From: Ureibacillus chungkukjangi
GTDB lineage: Bacteria; Bacillota; Bacilli; Bacillales_A; Planococcaceae
Length of the DNA: 64,000 nucleotides
Assembly: GCF_003217295.1 (NCBI RefSeq)
Contig: NZ_QJTJ01000005.1
Coordinates: forward strand, 124,001 to 188,000
Reading direction: 5' to 3'
Both the position numbers and the translations under genes were made by a program. Shown piece by piece: positions 1 to 8,345 of the stretch. Under the pieces are notes generated by a model. The model was given only the letters and a program-made list of their open reading frames with translations. It was not told the DNA's origin and made no database searches. Position 1 is the stretch's first letter. Each line of letters starts with the position of its first letter.

Positions 1-690
1 ACAACTTCTTGGGGTACATCTACTCGTTTAATTGGTTCTGTAATCATGGTTCATGGGGACGAGCAAGGTCTTGTTTTACCTCCAACTATTGCACCAACTC
101 AAGTAGTGTTAATTCCAGTAGGTCCATGGAAAAAGAACCCTGCAATTATAGAAAAGTTAGATGAAATTTATGCTAGCCTAAAAGCAAAAGGTATCCGTGT
201 TCGTCTTGATGATTCAGATCAATCACCTGGCTACAAATTCAATGAATGGGAACTAAAAGGTGTACCAGTTCGCATTGAACTTGGACCTCGTGATTTAGAA
301 AACAACCAAGTGTTATTAAAAGCCCGTGACGAAGCTGACAAACAATCAGTAGAATTAGGCTCTGTTGTAGAAAAAATCGAAAATGAATTAAAGGTAATGC
401 AAACGCGTCTTTTCGAAAAAGCAAAAGCATTCCGTGATGCAAACTCTCATACACATATCGATTCTTTAGATCAATTAAAACAACACTTAGCTGATTCTGA
501 GAAAAACGATACACTTCCAGGTTGGATTCTTGCTGGTTGGTGTGGAGATGATGCTTGTGAGTCAAATGTTAAAGATGAAACAAAATTCACAACACGTAAT
601 ATTCCATTTAACCCTCCAACGGAAAAACATACATGCGTTAACTGTGGTAAAGACGCGAAACATACTGTTTGGTTTGGCCGCTCTTACTAA
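1..690 (+). CDS. proS: Prolyl-tRNA synthetase, C-terminal part (5' truncated by window edge)
   Basis: This is the last 229 codons of a prolyl-tRNA synthetase, which charges tRNA-Pro in the cytosol. The reading frame is open from base 1. It starts in the class II motif 3 region (TSWGTSTRLIG, then MVHGDEQGLVLPP), continues through the anticodon-binding domain (VVLIPVGPW, then the ARDEADKQSVELG region) and ends in a cysteine-bearing tail (CGDDAC ... CVNCG) finishing in Tyr. The tail and motifs are those of the archaeal/eukaryotic-type (short, ProS type 3) enzyme rather than the long bacterial type with an editing insertion. A terminator follows directly. The upstream half is outside the window, so the start is unknown. 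Confidence 0.93.
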   Translation, partial: TTSWGTSTRLIGSVIMVHGDEQGLVLPPTIAPTQVVLIPVGPWKKNPAIIEKLDEIYASLKAKGIRVRLDDSDQSPGYKFNEWELKGVPVRIELGPRDLENNQVLLKARDEADKQSVELGSVVEKIENELKVMQTRLFEKAKAFRDANSHTHIDSLDQLKQHLADSEKNDTLPGWILAGWCGDDACESNVKDETKFTTRNIPFNPPTEKHTCVNCGKDAKHTVWFGRSY

Positions 691-1004
691 GGAATCTAGA
701 AAACACTACTCAATTGGGTAGTGTTTTCTTCATATGCAAAAAAATATCCACCTATAATAGGCGGATATCTGAATTCATACTATAAGCTTTTTTCTTTTAA
801 CAAAGGGAATAAATTAGAGACATGATTAATGATTCTAATCTTTCTTGTGTCATTCATATCAACTCCCTTAAGATATATTTGAATTCTAGTTGCAGGAAAA
901 TTGAAAAGAATTACCAATAGTATGAATTACACTTATCAGTTTGCTTCGTGTTAGTAAATTGATACATTTGAAAATAAAAAACGTCCCATAAAAGGACGCT
1001 TTTT
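691..1004. other. Intergenic region between proS and czcD
   Basis: Convergent gap holding the proS terminator at the left and the czcD terminator at the right. The 240 bases between them are AT-rich, and I see no ORF with a ribosome binding site and no recognisable site there. Confidence 0.6.
697..730 (+). terminator. Terminator of proS
   Basis: Ten-base inverted repeat AAAACACTAC / GTAGTGTTTT with an 8-base loop, followed by TCTTC. It lies 9 bases after the proS stop. Confidence 0.75.
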
Positions 1005-1008
1005 TTAA
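977..1008 (-). terminator. Terminator of czcD (probably bidirectional)
   Basis: CGTCC / GGACG stem around a short loop, flanked by an A tract on one side and seven T on the other. It can therefore end transcription on either strand and sits just at the czcD stop. Confidence 0.75.
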
Positions 1009-1922
1009 GTATATGAATTACATCGATGGTGCTCATAATCCTCAAGCTGTGCACTTACACGTTCTACTTGTATTGTGGCATGCTCAATATGGAACTCATC
1101 ATGTAATATTTTAAGAGCATCCTTTATTACTTTATCATGCTCATTTCGAACAATTTCTAAGTGGCAGCTAACCGTTGGAAAGTCAGATGTAATACTCCAT
1201 ACATGAAAATCATGTATTCCTACAACACCTTGAATATTAAGCAGAGCATCTCGAATTTTTTTGACATCCATGTTCATCGGAATACCCTCCATTAAAATAT
1301 GGAAGGAGATTGTTGTAATTTCTATACCGTTTCTTAAAATAATAATAGAAATAAGCAAGCTTGCTAGAGGATCTGCAATGGACCAGCCAAATAACAGGAT
1401 AAGAATAGAAGCGATAATCGCACCAACTGAACCTAATAAATCCCCAATGACATGCATAAAAGCAGCTCGTAAGTTAATATTTTCGCTAGTATCGCCTCTA
1501 GTTAAAATAAAAGCAACAATAATATTAACAATCGCTCCGGTAATTGCTACAGCAAGCATACCAAGACTCGAAATCTCCTCAGGATTAGCAAACCTTTTAA
1601 AAGCTTCATAGATGATAACTAATGCAATACCAATTAGAAGAAGGCCGTTAAATAAAGCGGCTAAAATTTCTAATCTTTTATAGCCAAAGGTCATATTGCT
1701 ATTCACAGCTTTTTCTCCCAATTTAAATGCAAGCAAGCCTATACCTAAAGATAATGCATCACTCAGCATATGGCCGGCATCTGAAAGAAGGGTTAAACTA
1801 TTGGTTAATAGACCCCCTACAAAAACAACTACTACAAAGGATGCAATGATGAAAAAGCTTATAAGTAATGCTTTTTTATTTTTTGTATGATGATGATGGG
1901 TATGAGAATGAGAATGAGCCAT
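1005..1922 (-). CDS. czcD: Cation diffusion facilitator, CzcD-type Zn/Co/Cd efflux protein
   Basis: A 305-residue membrane antiporter of the CDF family that exports divalent metals (zinc, cobalt, cadmium) in exchange for protons. The N-terminus is His-rich (HSHSHTHHHH). Six hydrophobic segments follow. The two metal-site motifs are intact: D48 with H51xxxD55 in the second segment and H157xxxD161 in the fifth. The remaining ~90 residues form the cytosolic dimerisation domain, with His at FHVWS. Length matches B. subtilis CzcD. The gene stands alone with its own terminator. No metal-responsive regulator is adjacent, and I saw no clear operator upstream. Confidence 0.93.
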   Translation of the reverse strand: MAHSHSHTHHHHTKNKKALLISFFIIASFVVVVFVGGLLTNSLTLLSDAGHMLSDALSLGIGLLAFKLGEKAVNSNMTFGYKRLEILAALFNGLLLIGIALVIIYEAFKRFANPEEISSLGMLAVAITGAIVNIIVAFILTRGDTSENINLRAAFMHVIGDLLGSVGAIIASILILLFGWSIADPLASLLISIIILRNGIEITTISFHILMEGIPMNMDVKKIRDALLNIQGVVGIHDFHVWSITSDFPTVSCHLEIVRNEHDKVIKDALKILHDEFHIEHATIQVERVSAQLEDYEHHRCNSYT

Positions 1923-2230
1923 AATTGTCCTCCATTATAGTTTATCGAAGAGAGGAAAGTAGCTAATGCTAGAATGAATTCATCCGCTCTTAAGAAACCT
2001 ATTATTTTTGTTATTTATAAAAGGTATTCGGTTTATAAACTCTGTATGACTATTAATATAGAAAATGTGGTTAAAAAGATTTATTAAAACTCCATTCTAA
2101 TAGATTGCTTCAGGATTAAACATTTGAGAGGGCTAGTTTTGTTTATAGGACATGTTCAATCGAACTCTATCATTTACTTAAATAAAAAAAGACCCAAAAC
2201 TAATTGGGCCTTCTTCATAATTTAATTAAA
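1923..2230. other. Intergenic region upstream of czcD
   Basis: Holds the czcD 5' region (minus strand) and, at its right end, the serC terminator. No ORF with a ribosome binding site and no identifiable operator seen. Confidence 0.5.
2183..2213 (-). terminator. Terminator of serC
   Basis: Read on the minus strand: GGCCCAATTAGTTTTGGGTC followed by TTTTTTTA, a GC-rich stem with a U tract, 20 bases past the serC stop. Confidence 0.8.
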
Positions 2231-3325
2231 TTAATGATTTTTGTTTTGGAATGCGATCATAAAATCAGCTAAAGCCTTGCATGTTTCATAAGGCACAGCA
2301 TTATAAGTTGAAGCTCGGCAACCACCTACTGAACGGTGACCATTTAATCCAACAAAGCCTGCTTCTTTTGCTTCTGCAAGGAATTGCTTTTCAAGCTCCT
2401 CATCTGCAACACGGAATGTAATGTTCATAAGTGAGCGTGACTCGTTGCTTGCATGACCAGTGTAGAAGCCATTGCTATTATCGATTACATCATAAATTAA
2501 CTTCGCTTTTTCTTCATTATTTTTTTCGATGGCTTGTAATCCACCTTTTTCTTCCACCCATTTTAAAACCTCACCTAACATATAAATACCAAATGTTGGC
2601 GGCGTGTTATATAAAGAATTTGAATCTGCATGAGTAGAATATTTAAGTATTGTTGGAATGTCTGTTTTCGCATTTTCAAGTAAATCTTTTCGAATAATGA
2701 CAATCGTTACACCAGAAGGTCCAAGATTCTTTTGTGCACCTGCATATATTATGCCGAAGCTGCTTACATCTATTGGTTTAGATAAAATATCACTCGACAT
2801 ATCTGCGACTAGTGGAACATTACCTGTTAGAGGGAAATCTTTCCACTGAGTACCAAATATAGTGTTATTCGAAGTTAAGTGTACATAAGCATCTGTATCA
2901 CTAAATTGAATGTCATCCAATGCTGGGATATTGCGATAAGCATTGCCTTTAGTACTCGCAGCTTCTTTTGTAATTCCCAAAAGCTTTGCTTCCTTCCACG
3001 CTTTCTCAGACCAAGAGCCAGTTAAGATATAGCTAGCAGTTTGTCCTTCTTTTAAGAGGTTCATAGGCACCATTGTAAACTGAAGACTACCGCCACCCTG
3101 TAAGAAAAGGACCTCATAGTTATCTGGAATCGAATACAAGGATTTCAAACGTGCAATAGCATCATTATGTACAGCTTCATAATCCTTGCTTCTATGACTC
3201 ATTTCCATAATTGACATGCCTGAGTTATTAAAATTTACTAGTTCTTTCTGTGCTTTTTCTAAAACTTCAAGTGGTAGAGCAGATGGACCCGCATTAAAAT
3301 TGAAGGCACGCTTTGTTGTAATCAA
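2231..3325 (-). CDS. serC: Phosphoserine aminotransferase
   Basis: PLP-dependent transaminase that converts 3-phosphohydroxypyruvate and glutamate to phosphoserine in serine synthesis; it can also act in pyridoxal phosphate synthesis. The N-terminus FNFNAGPSALPLEVL, the FLQGGGSLQFTM cofactor loop and the Schiff-base lysine in GAQKNLGPSGV (K199) are all present. The C-terminal VGGCRASTYNA substrate loop is also present. The open frame extends to a GTG at 3334, but AGGGAG overlaps that codon. With 8 bases of spacing it suits the TTG at 3325 (364 residues), which I prefer. The gene is monocistronic. A TATAAT-like -10 lies upstream on the minus strand near 3360. Confidence 0.93.
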   Translation of the reverse strand: MITTKRAFNFNAGPSALPLEVLEKAQKELVNFNNSGMSIMEMSHRSKDYEAVHNDAIARLKSLYSIPDNYEVLFLQGGGSLQFTMVPMNLLKEGQTASYILTGSWSEKAWKEAKLLGITKEAASTKGNAYRNIPALDDIQFSDTDAYVHLTSNNTIFGTQWKDFPLTGNVPLVADMSSDILSKPIDVSSFGIIYAGAQKNLGPSGVTIVIIRKDLLENAKTDIPTILKYSTHADSNSLYNTPPTFGIYMLGEVLKWVEEKGGLQAIEKNNEEKAKLIYDVIDNSNGFYTGHASNESRSLMNITFRVADEELEKQFLAEAKEAGFVGLNGHRSVGGCRASTYNAVPYETCKALADFMIAFQNKNH

Positions 3326-3767
3326 ATTGAACACTCCCTAGAAAATAATAAATTGATATATTGATTATATACCTTTTTTTGACTAATGGATTTGATTTTT
3401 TATAAAATGATGAATTTTTCGACATTTTAATTTTACTTGTGTTTATATCTAGTAAATTTGTTCATCAGTTTGGAAGGCTAACTTCTAATTTCCAGGTATA
3501 TAAGTATCTAGTTTTACAAAGGAACGAAATAAATTCAAAAGCCATTTAAGATAGATTTATAACTTTTATGTTACAAATTACAAAATTATAGACATTTGTC
3601 CTGGCTTGACGGGTTGGTCATGGCATTTATTAATATAAGAAAATCTCATAAATTTTCTAGCTTGAAATGAAAATTCATTATTTTCAACAGAAACTAAACA
3701 GTTGTCCATATCCTATTTTTTATCGGCACATAAGATATAAATAGTTGAGCTGAAAGGAGGTTAAAAC
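3326..3767. other. Intergenic region between serC and first YjcZ gene
   Basis: Divergent AT-rich gap. The left end carries the serC 5' region. The right end carries CATAAGATA at 3729-3737, which resembles a sigma-K -10 element, although I could not place a convincing -35. Nothing else recognised. Confidence 0.4.
3729..3737 (+). promoter_or_regulatory. Possible sigma-K -10 element
   Basis: CATAAGATA fits the CATANNNTA consensus of mother-cell late sporulation promoters and lies 31 bases before a YjcZ-family start. The expected AC-containing -35 is not obvious, so this is a tentative call. Confidence 0.3.
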
Positions 3768-3926
3768 ATGGGATACTCTAACGTAGGTGGAGCAGGCAGC
3801 TATTGCGGCGGTGGATCTGGAGCTGGTACTGGCGGATTCGGAAGCGGATTTGCATTATTAGTGGTACTATTCATCCTTTTAATTATCGTTGGTGCTTCAT
3901 TTTTCAATGGTAGTGGTGGCTACTAA
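3768..3926 (+). CDS. YjcZ-family small sporulation protein (52 aa)
   Basis: Too short for usual gene calls, but well supported: AAAGGAGG lies 7 bases before the ATG and a strong terminator follows. The N-terminal half is Gly/Ser-rich (GGAGSYCGGGSGAGTGG). The rest is one hydrophobic helix ending in a short Gly-rich tail. This matches the YjcZ family of tiny membrane proteins found in spore formers. A nearly identical hydrophobic segment occurs in the next gene, so the two are paralogues. Exact function is unknown. Confidence 0.85.
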   Translation: MGYSNVGGAGSYCGGGSGAGTGGFGSGFALLVVLFILLIIVGASFFNGSGGY

Positions 3927-3948
3927 TTATTAATGGAAATAAAGCAGG

Positions 3949-3983
3949 AAGTGGATTCTCATCTGTAGAATCCACTTTTTTCT
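3949..3983 (+). terminator. Terminator of first YjcZ gene
   Basis: AGTGGATTC / GAATCCACT stem with a 9-base loop followed by TTTTTTC. Confidence 0.85.
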
Positions 3984-4084
3984 TATAATTTTAATTTATT
4001 CCCTAAAAACTCAGCATTTGTCCCTGTCATAAAAAAGCCAATTACATAAATTGTAGGTATATCGAACAAAGGGGGAGAAAATGT

Positions 4085-4189
4085 ATGCATTGCAACGGCG
4101 GTTTTTCTAAAAATAATAGCGAGTTCGTGTTAATCGTTGTGTTATTCATCCTTTTAATTATTGTTGGTGCTTACTACTTCGGCAACTAA
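4085..4189 (+). CDS. YjcZ-family small membrane protein (34 aa)
   Basis: GGGGGAG at 4071-4077 precedes an ATG at 4085 by about 8 bases. The peptide begins MHCNGGFSKNN and continues as one hydrophobic helix ending AYYFGN. The helix-coding DNA (TTATTCATCCTTTTAATTAT and following) is almost base-identical to the corresponding part of the gene at 3768, showing recent duplication. The Gly-rich head is much shorter here. A hairpin with a U tract follows. An ATG four bases upstream opens only a 9-codon frame and was not chosen. Confidence 0.75.
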   Translation: MHCNGGFSKNNSEFVLIVVLFILLIIVGAYYFGN

Positions 4190-4238
4190 TCAAAGTAGGT
4201 GCCAAAAAATACGGATTTTAAAAAGAAATCCGTTATGT

Positions 4239-4279
4239 TGTAGGCAAAGTTGTTTTTAACGACTTTGTCTACTTTTTTT
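4239..4279 (+). terminator. Terminator after second YjcZ gene
   Basis: GTAGGCAAAGT / ACTTTGTCTAC stem followed by seven T. It overlaps the 3' end of the degenerate gene on the other strand. Confidence 0.75.
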
Positions 4280-4863
4280 GTACGGTTTTATTCGTAGTAA
4301 GTCCACTGCTGGTTTCCTAATAAAGTTCTTTTTTAAAGTTCTTTGAATCCATTGTTTTGGATTAATTTGACACCATTCAGCAATTCTATTTGTCGTTAGT
4401 TTTTCATTAGGAAACAGACGTCTAAACTGTTTTACATTCCTTATAATTGCTTTTTCCACTAGCTCTTGGTAGCCACAATCCAAACATTGACATTTCAAAT
4501 GAGTAATCTTAAAAAAAAATGAAGCACATTTCGCACAATTCAACCCTTTTTGTAAATTTTTATAATCATATACGGGTAGGTGTTGATAAGGATTCTCCTT
4601 TATATGTAGAGAAGCCAACATTTCACCAATTTTCTCATGATCTTCAGTCAACTTGGCTTGTTGAATATTAAGTTTTTTATAAAACGCTGAATTTGATTAG
4701 GGAAGAGAAAGGGCTTATCCATAGGGGCTTTATACATAAAAAATTCGGGATTTATGAAAATAACAGAAGCTTTAATGGGAATTGTATAATTCAATTTTTG
4801 TAGCAATTGACGAAGTAAGGATTCAGTTCTGGATAACTGAACAAAAGGCGCCATGCATTTCAT
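4256..4863 (-). pseudogene. NERD (nuclease-related) domain protein, truncated and frameshifted remnant
   Basis: Two overlapping minus-strand frames (4863-4648 and 4651-4256) together read as the C-terminal part of a NERD-domain protein. The first has QLSRTESLLRQLLQKLNYTI and FINPEFFMYKAP. The second has a Cys zinc ribbon (CAKC ... CQCLDCG) and a tail rich in Lys/Arg. The junction is a one-base loss in an A run near 4668: with one more A the frame would read IKKLNIQQAKLTEDHEK continuously. The NERD core expected at the N-terminus is absent, and stops lie directly upstream in frame. I call it a decayed gene; the frameshift alone could be a sequencing error, but the missing N-terminus could not. 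Confidence 0.75.
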
Positions 4864-5129
4864 AAAGCGGATGAACCCACAAGCTAGCTAAGAAACCTAC
4901 AACTTGATGCATCCCAAACCCTCCACCTCAAAATGCAAGGCACCATTCACCAGGATTTTTAAGCCTAAAGCTTTAAAATCCATTTTTTTGTTCACATAGA
5001 TTGGTCAGTAGCATAAGTTCAACTAGAGGTATCAATAATACTTTGTCTTAAAATCCAAAATTTGCCACACTATAACTTGAGTTCAGTTACAATGGAATAG
5101 CAATGAAAAATAAATAAAGGGGTACTTGA

Positions 5130-7289
5130 ATGGAAAAAGAAACGGATAAGCGAATCGAGAGGTTAGAGGGAGAAGTTCGAGCGCTACGTCTAGAGCTAGA
5201 TGAACTTAAAAGAGGGGGAAATGGTTTTAAAGAGGAAGTCATCAATACTCCTGATACTCCAAAACAAAACCCGCCGGAGGAAGAAGAAAATCATTTAATC
5301 AAATTAAATAAAGCAGCCTCCAAAAAAAACAAAAACCAAATTAATAAAAAAGATGTACCGCAACAAGTGCAATCTTCAAATCTAAAAAAACCTACACCAC
5401 CTCCATCGAAGAAACAACGGAGCTTAGAAGAAATGATTCTATGGCTATTGCCGAAAATTTTTATGGTTATTTTGGTGCTGGGAGTATTATGGGGACTTAA
5501 AGTAATTAGTGACTTTGAATTACTGTCAAATGGATTGAAAATAGTGCTGGCATATTGTTTGTCTATTGGCTTGATCATAATCGGATTCATTTTGGATTTA
5601 AGAAAGCCGGATTCTTCCCAGATATTTACCGTCGTGCTGTATGGTGGAGGTTTTATCATCGGGATCTTAACCACTGCTGCTGGGGCCATACTGTATGACG
5701 TTTTAGGGTTGTATTTCGCTCTATTGTTAGCACTGGTTTATATTGGCTACGGGGTGACCATCTGCTATGTTAAGAAAAATCAAGTGCTTTCGATTTTCGT
5801 TATTTTTACATCCTTACTATTACCATACCTACTAGAATATATGGATTTCAATGGAATGATGATTTTACTTTATGTTCTAATAGTTTACGGCTTCATGCAA
5901 TTCGTTGTTGTTAAATATAATCAATCGATTACTATGTATACGTCTTTTATCTTCTCTATGCTTGCTGTCCATATTATATGGGGCTTAAATGATGACAGTG
6001 CAGGCATGTACGTAATTAGCCTCATCCTTTTGAACATGATTTTGCTTCTTGTCTGGTGGGAATTATATAAACCTTTTAGCAAATGGAGAGCGATTCATGA
6101 AGGCTTCTTATTTAGTCTTAATGGGTTTACAATACTTTTGATTAATTTCATCGCGGATAATGCCACATTCCCATTACTGTTTTTAACGGCCATTTACTTT
6201 ACCGTAGCTCTATTTGCTAATAAGCGGAATGAGTCGCGGATTGTTGATATTGCAGGAACTCTTTCCTTATTAAAAATCTTTAATATCATTATGGTGATTA
6301 ATGCGATAGACCATTTAGAAATTGTACTTTTACCACTTAGTGCATTTTTGGGTTTAATGATTGGGCTAAAGCTTAATGCGAATCTCATGAAAATTTTGTA
6401 TAGTATCTTATTTACTTTTTTTGTGATAGTCCATTTGATAGTAGATGATATTACGCCATTTTGGACAATGGAGCATTTAAATTACCTACTGATTTTCATT
6501 TACTTAATAGTTTTGTTCCTTTATTTAAAACGACTAACTATCTTGGAGTTTAATGAAGAAGGTAAAGCGAAATTAAATTTTTCAATTGATATATATCCGA
6601 TTTTCATAGCACTATACTTCTTTATATACATGTATAATTTCGACACTACCTATATAGCTTATAATAATGCATATATCACAGCCATTGTACTGGCTGTTGT
6701 TATGCTTGCTTCATTATTTATTTCCGAAAAGCTTATTGGTAGAGTGCTTAAATATATTTTGATTTTCGCATTTCTAATAACCTCCATTAATCACATACCA
6801 ACACATTTTGTAGAGGGAGTCGATATATGGTTAAATCTTTTAGTTCGTGTTGTATATGCATTAATCGTGATAGCGATTATTGTTGATATTTATATGAAGG
6901 GATATTTATATAAAACTTGGATTTCCCATTTGAAAATAGATATAGATGGTCTTTTAACGGTAGCTATGGTAGGAGCATTGCTGCTTTTATATTCTCTATT
7001 AAGTCAGCTGCAATTCGATAGTACTGTAAATTATTATCTCGTAGTCACAGGAAAAACAGTATTACTCTTTGTAACTGCAACGATGTCTCTGTGGATGAGT
7101 TCAACTAAGGAATTACGTAAAGTAAAAGCTTTGGGGTACACGCTTCTTGCCATTGCCATTTTAAAGCTTGTATTCTCAGATCTTGATTCTTTAAATCTAG
7201 TAATTAGAGCATTTTTATTTATGGTTATTGGCGGTATTGGGTTATTCCTATCAAGTAAATTAATATCTAAAAACACGAAAAATGAATGA
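5130..7289 (+). CDS. DUF2339 family polytopic membrane protein
   Basis: A 719-residue protein. Residues 1-30 form a short coiled coil (ERLEGEVRALRLELDELKRG). Residues 30-100 are a charged Lys/Pro-rich linker. The remaining 600 residues hold about twenty hydrophobic helices, starting LLPKIFMVILVLGVLWGLKV, as in the DUF2339 family. Function is not known for the family. The gene starts at an ATG with AAAGGGGT upstream. An SDR gene follows 78 bases later with no clear terminator between, so the two may share a transcript. Confidence 0.82.
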   Translation: MEKETDKRIERLEGEVRALRLELDELKRGGNGFKEEVINTPDTPKQNPPEEEENHLIKLNKAASKKNKNQINKKDVPQQVQSSNLKKPTPPPSKKQRSLEEMILWLLPKIFMVILVLGVLWGLKVISDFELLSNGLKIVLAYCLSIGLIIIGFILDLRKPDSSQIFTVVLYGGGFIIGILTTAAGAILYDVLGLYFALLLALVYIGYGVTICYVKKNQVLSIFVIFTSLLLPYLLEYMDFNGMMILLYVLIVYGFMQFVVVKYNQSITMYTSFIFSMLAVHIIWGLNDDSAGMYVISLILLNMILLLVWWELYKPFSKWRAIHEGFLFSLNGFTILLINFIADNATFPLLFLTAIYFTVALFANKRNESRIVDIAGTLSLLKIFNIIMVINAIDHLEIVLLPLSAFLGLMIGLKLNANLMKILYSILFTFFVIVHLIVDDITPFWTMEHLNYLLIFIYLIVLFLYLKRLTILEFNEEGKAKLNFSIDIYPIFIALYFFIYMYNFDTTYIAYNNAYITAIVLAVVMLASLFISEKLIGRVLKYILIFAFLITSINHIPTHFVEGVDIWLNLLVRVVYALIVIAIIVDIYMKGYLYKTWISHLKIDIDGLLTVAMVGALLLLYSLLSQLQFDSTVNYYLVVTGKTVLLFVTATMSLWMSSTKELRKVKALGYTLLAIAILKLVFSDLDSLNLVIRAFLFMVIGGIGLFLSSKLISKNTKNE

Positions 7290-7367
7290 AAGGTTCGAAA
7301 ATTCACACAACATAGTCAATTTCTTATATAATTTAACTAGTATAGAAATTTAAAGGAGCTTTTGTAT

Positions 7368-8150
7368 ATGGATTTAGGACTAAGAGATAAGGTTGCGGTA
7401 ATAACAGGAGCGAGCAAAGGAATTGGCTTATTTACAGCTTTACAGCTAGTAAAAGAAGGAGCTAAAGTTGCTATTGCAGCTCGAGGCGAAGAGTCGCTAA
7501 AAGAAGCGCAGGCATTTATCAAGGAGCAAACTGGCGAAGAGGTTTTGACTGTATCGGCAGATGTTTCTTCAGAAGCAGATTGTAAGAGTTTGATAGAAGA
7601 AGTAGTTGCTCATTTTGGTCAGTTAAATATAGTTATCAACAATGCGGGCACATCCTCCGCAAATTCGTTTGAGGACGTTGATACAGACTTATGGCATTCT
7701 GATTTAAATTTAAAGTTATTTGGAGCAATTCACTGCTCCAAATACGCTTTACCTTATCTAAAGGAACAAAACGGTGGTTCAATTATTAATTTAACTGCGG
7801 TTTTAGCAAAAACTCCGCCGGCAAATAGCTTACCTACAACTGTTAGTCGTTCAGCTGGCCTTGCATTAACAAAGGCGATGAGTAAAGATTTAGGAAAATA
7901 TAATATCCGTGTAAACTCTGTTTGTATCGGCTTAATAAGAAGTCAGCAAATTGAAGACAAATGGCACAATGAAATGCCTAATGCTACTTGGGACGAGTAT
8001 TCTAAGGAAGTGGGGAAAACCATTCCTTTAGGACGTATAGGTAATACTGAGGAGGCGGCAAAAGTTATTGCATTTTTAGCTTCAGATGCTGCTTCGTATG
8101 TTTCGGGCACTGCTGTTAATATTGATGGTGGTTCTGGTGCAGCCTTATAG
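7368..8150 (+). CDS. SDR family protein with non-canonical active site
   Basis: A 260-residue Rossmann-fold protein of the short-chain dehydrogenase/reductase family. The cofactor motif TGASKGIG, the NNAG motif and the C-terminal YVSGTAVNIDGGSG are intact, so NAD(P) binding is expected. The catalytic segment reads SLPTTVSRSAGLALTKAMS where family members have YxxxK: the Tyr position is Thr and the Lys is Arg. It may be a divergent enzyme or a non-catalytic binder. AAGGAG is 9 bases before the ATG at 7368; the TTG at 7362 in the same frame is too close. A terminator-like hairpin follows. Confidence 0.85.
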   Translation: MDLGLRDKVAVITGASKGIGLFTALQLVKEGAKVAIAARGEESLKEAQAFIKEQTGEEVLTVSADVSSEADCKSLIEEVVAHFGQLNIVINNAGTSSANSFEDVDTDLWHSDLNLKLFGAIHCSKYALPYLKEQNGGSIINLTAVLAKTPPANSLPTTVSRSAGLALTKAMSKDLGKYNIRVNSVCIGLIRSQQIEDKWHNEMPNATWDEYSKEVGKTIPLGRIGNTEEAAKVIAFLASDAASYVSGTAVNIDGGSGAAL

Positions 8151-8158
8151 TTGAAACT

Positions 8159-8194
8159 TTAATAATCCTGCTATTCATAAAAGCAGGATTATTA
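8159..8194 (+). terminator. Terminator-like hairpin after the SDR gene
   Basis: TAATAATCCTGCT / AGCAGGATTATTA, a perfect 13-base stem with an 8-base loop. There is no good U tract (AGTTACAT follows), so termination strength is uncertain. Confidence 0.5.
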
Positions 8195-8345
8195 GTTACA
8201 TAGCTGAATGTTGACGAATTTATTTAATTGAAACTTTTTCAATTCTATTTCGTATGTTTTTTATAAGCATTATTTGTACATCATTAATGTTAACTGTGTT
8301 TTATGTCTTTTATAGATATAACAATAAATGGAACGGGGGATTTCA

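Noticed and set aside
239-565. Minus-strand frame opposite proS
   Set aside because: Shadow of the strongly conserved proS frame, with no ribosome binding site and no recognisable product.
4210-4232. Second hairpin (ACGGATTT / AAATCCGT) as terminator
   Set aside because: No U tract follows; the next hairpin at 4239-4279 has one and is the better candidate.
4864-5129. Third, decayed 52-bp array
   Set aside because: GGATGAACC and GATGCATCC resemble array B words, but no 52-bp periodicity could be traced.
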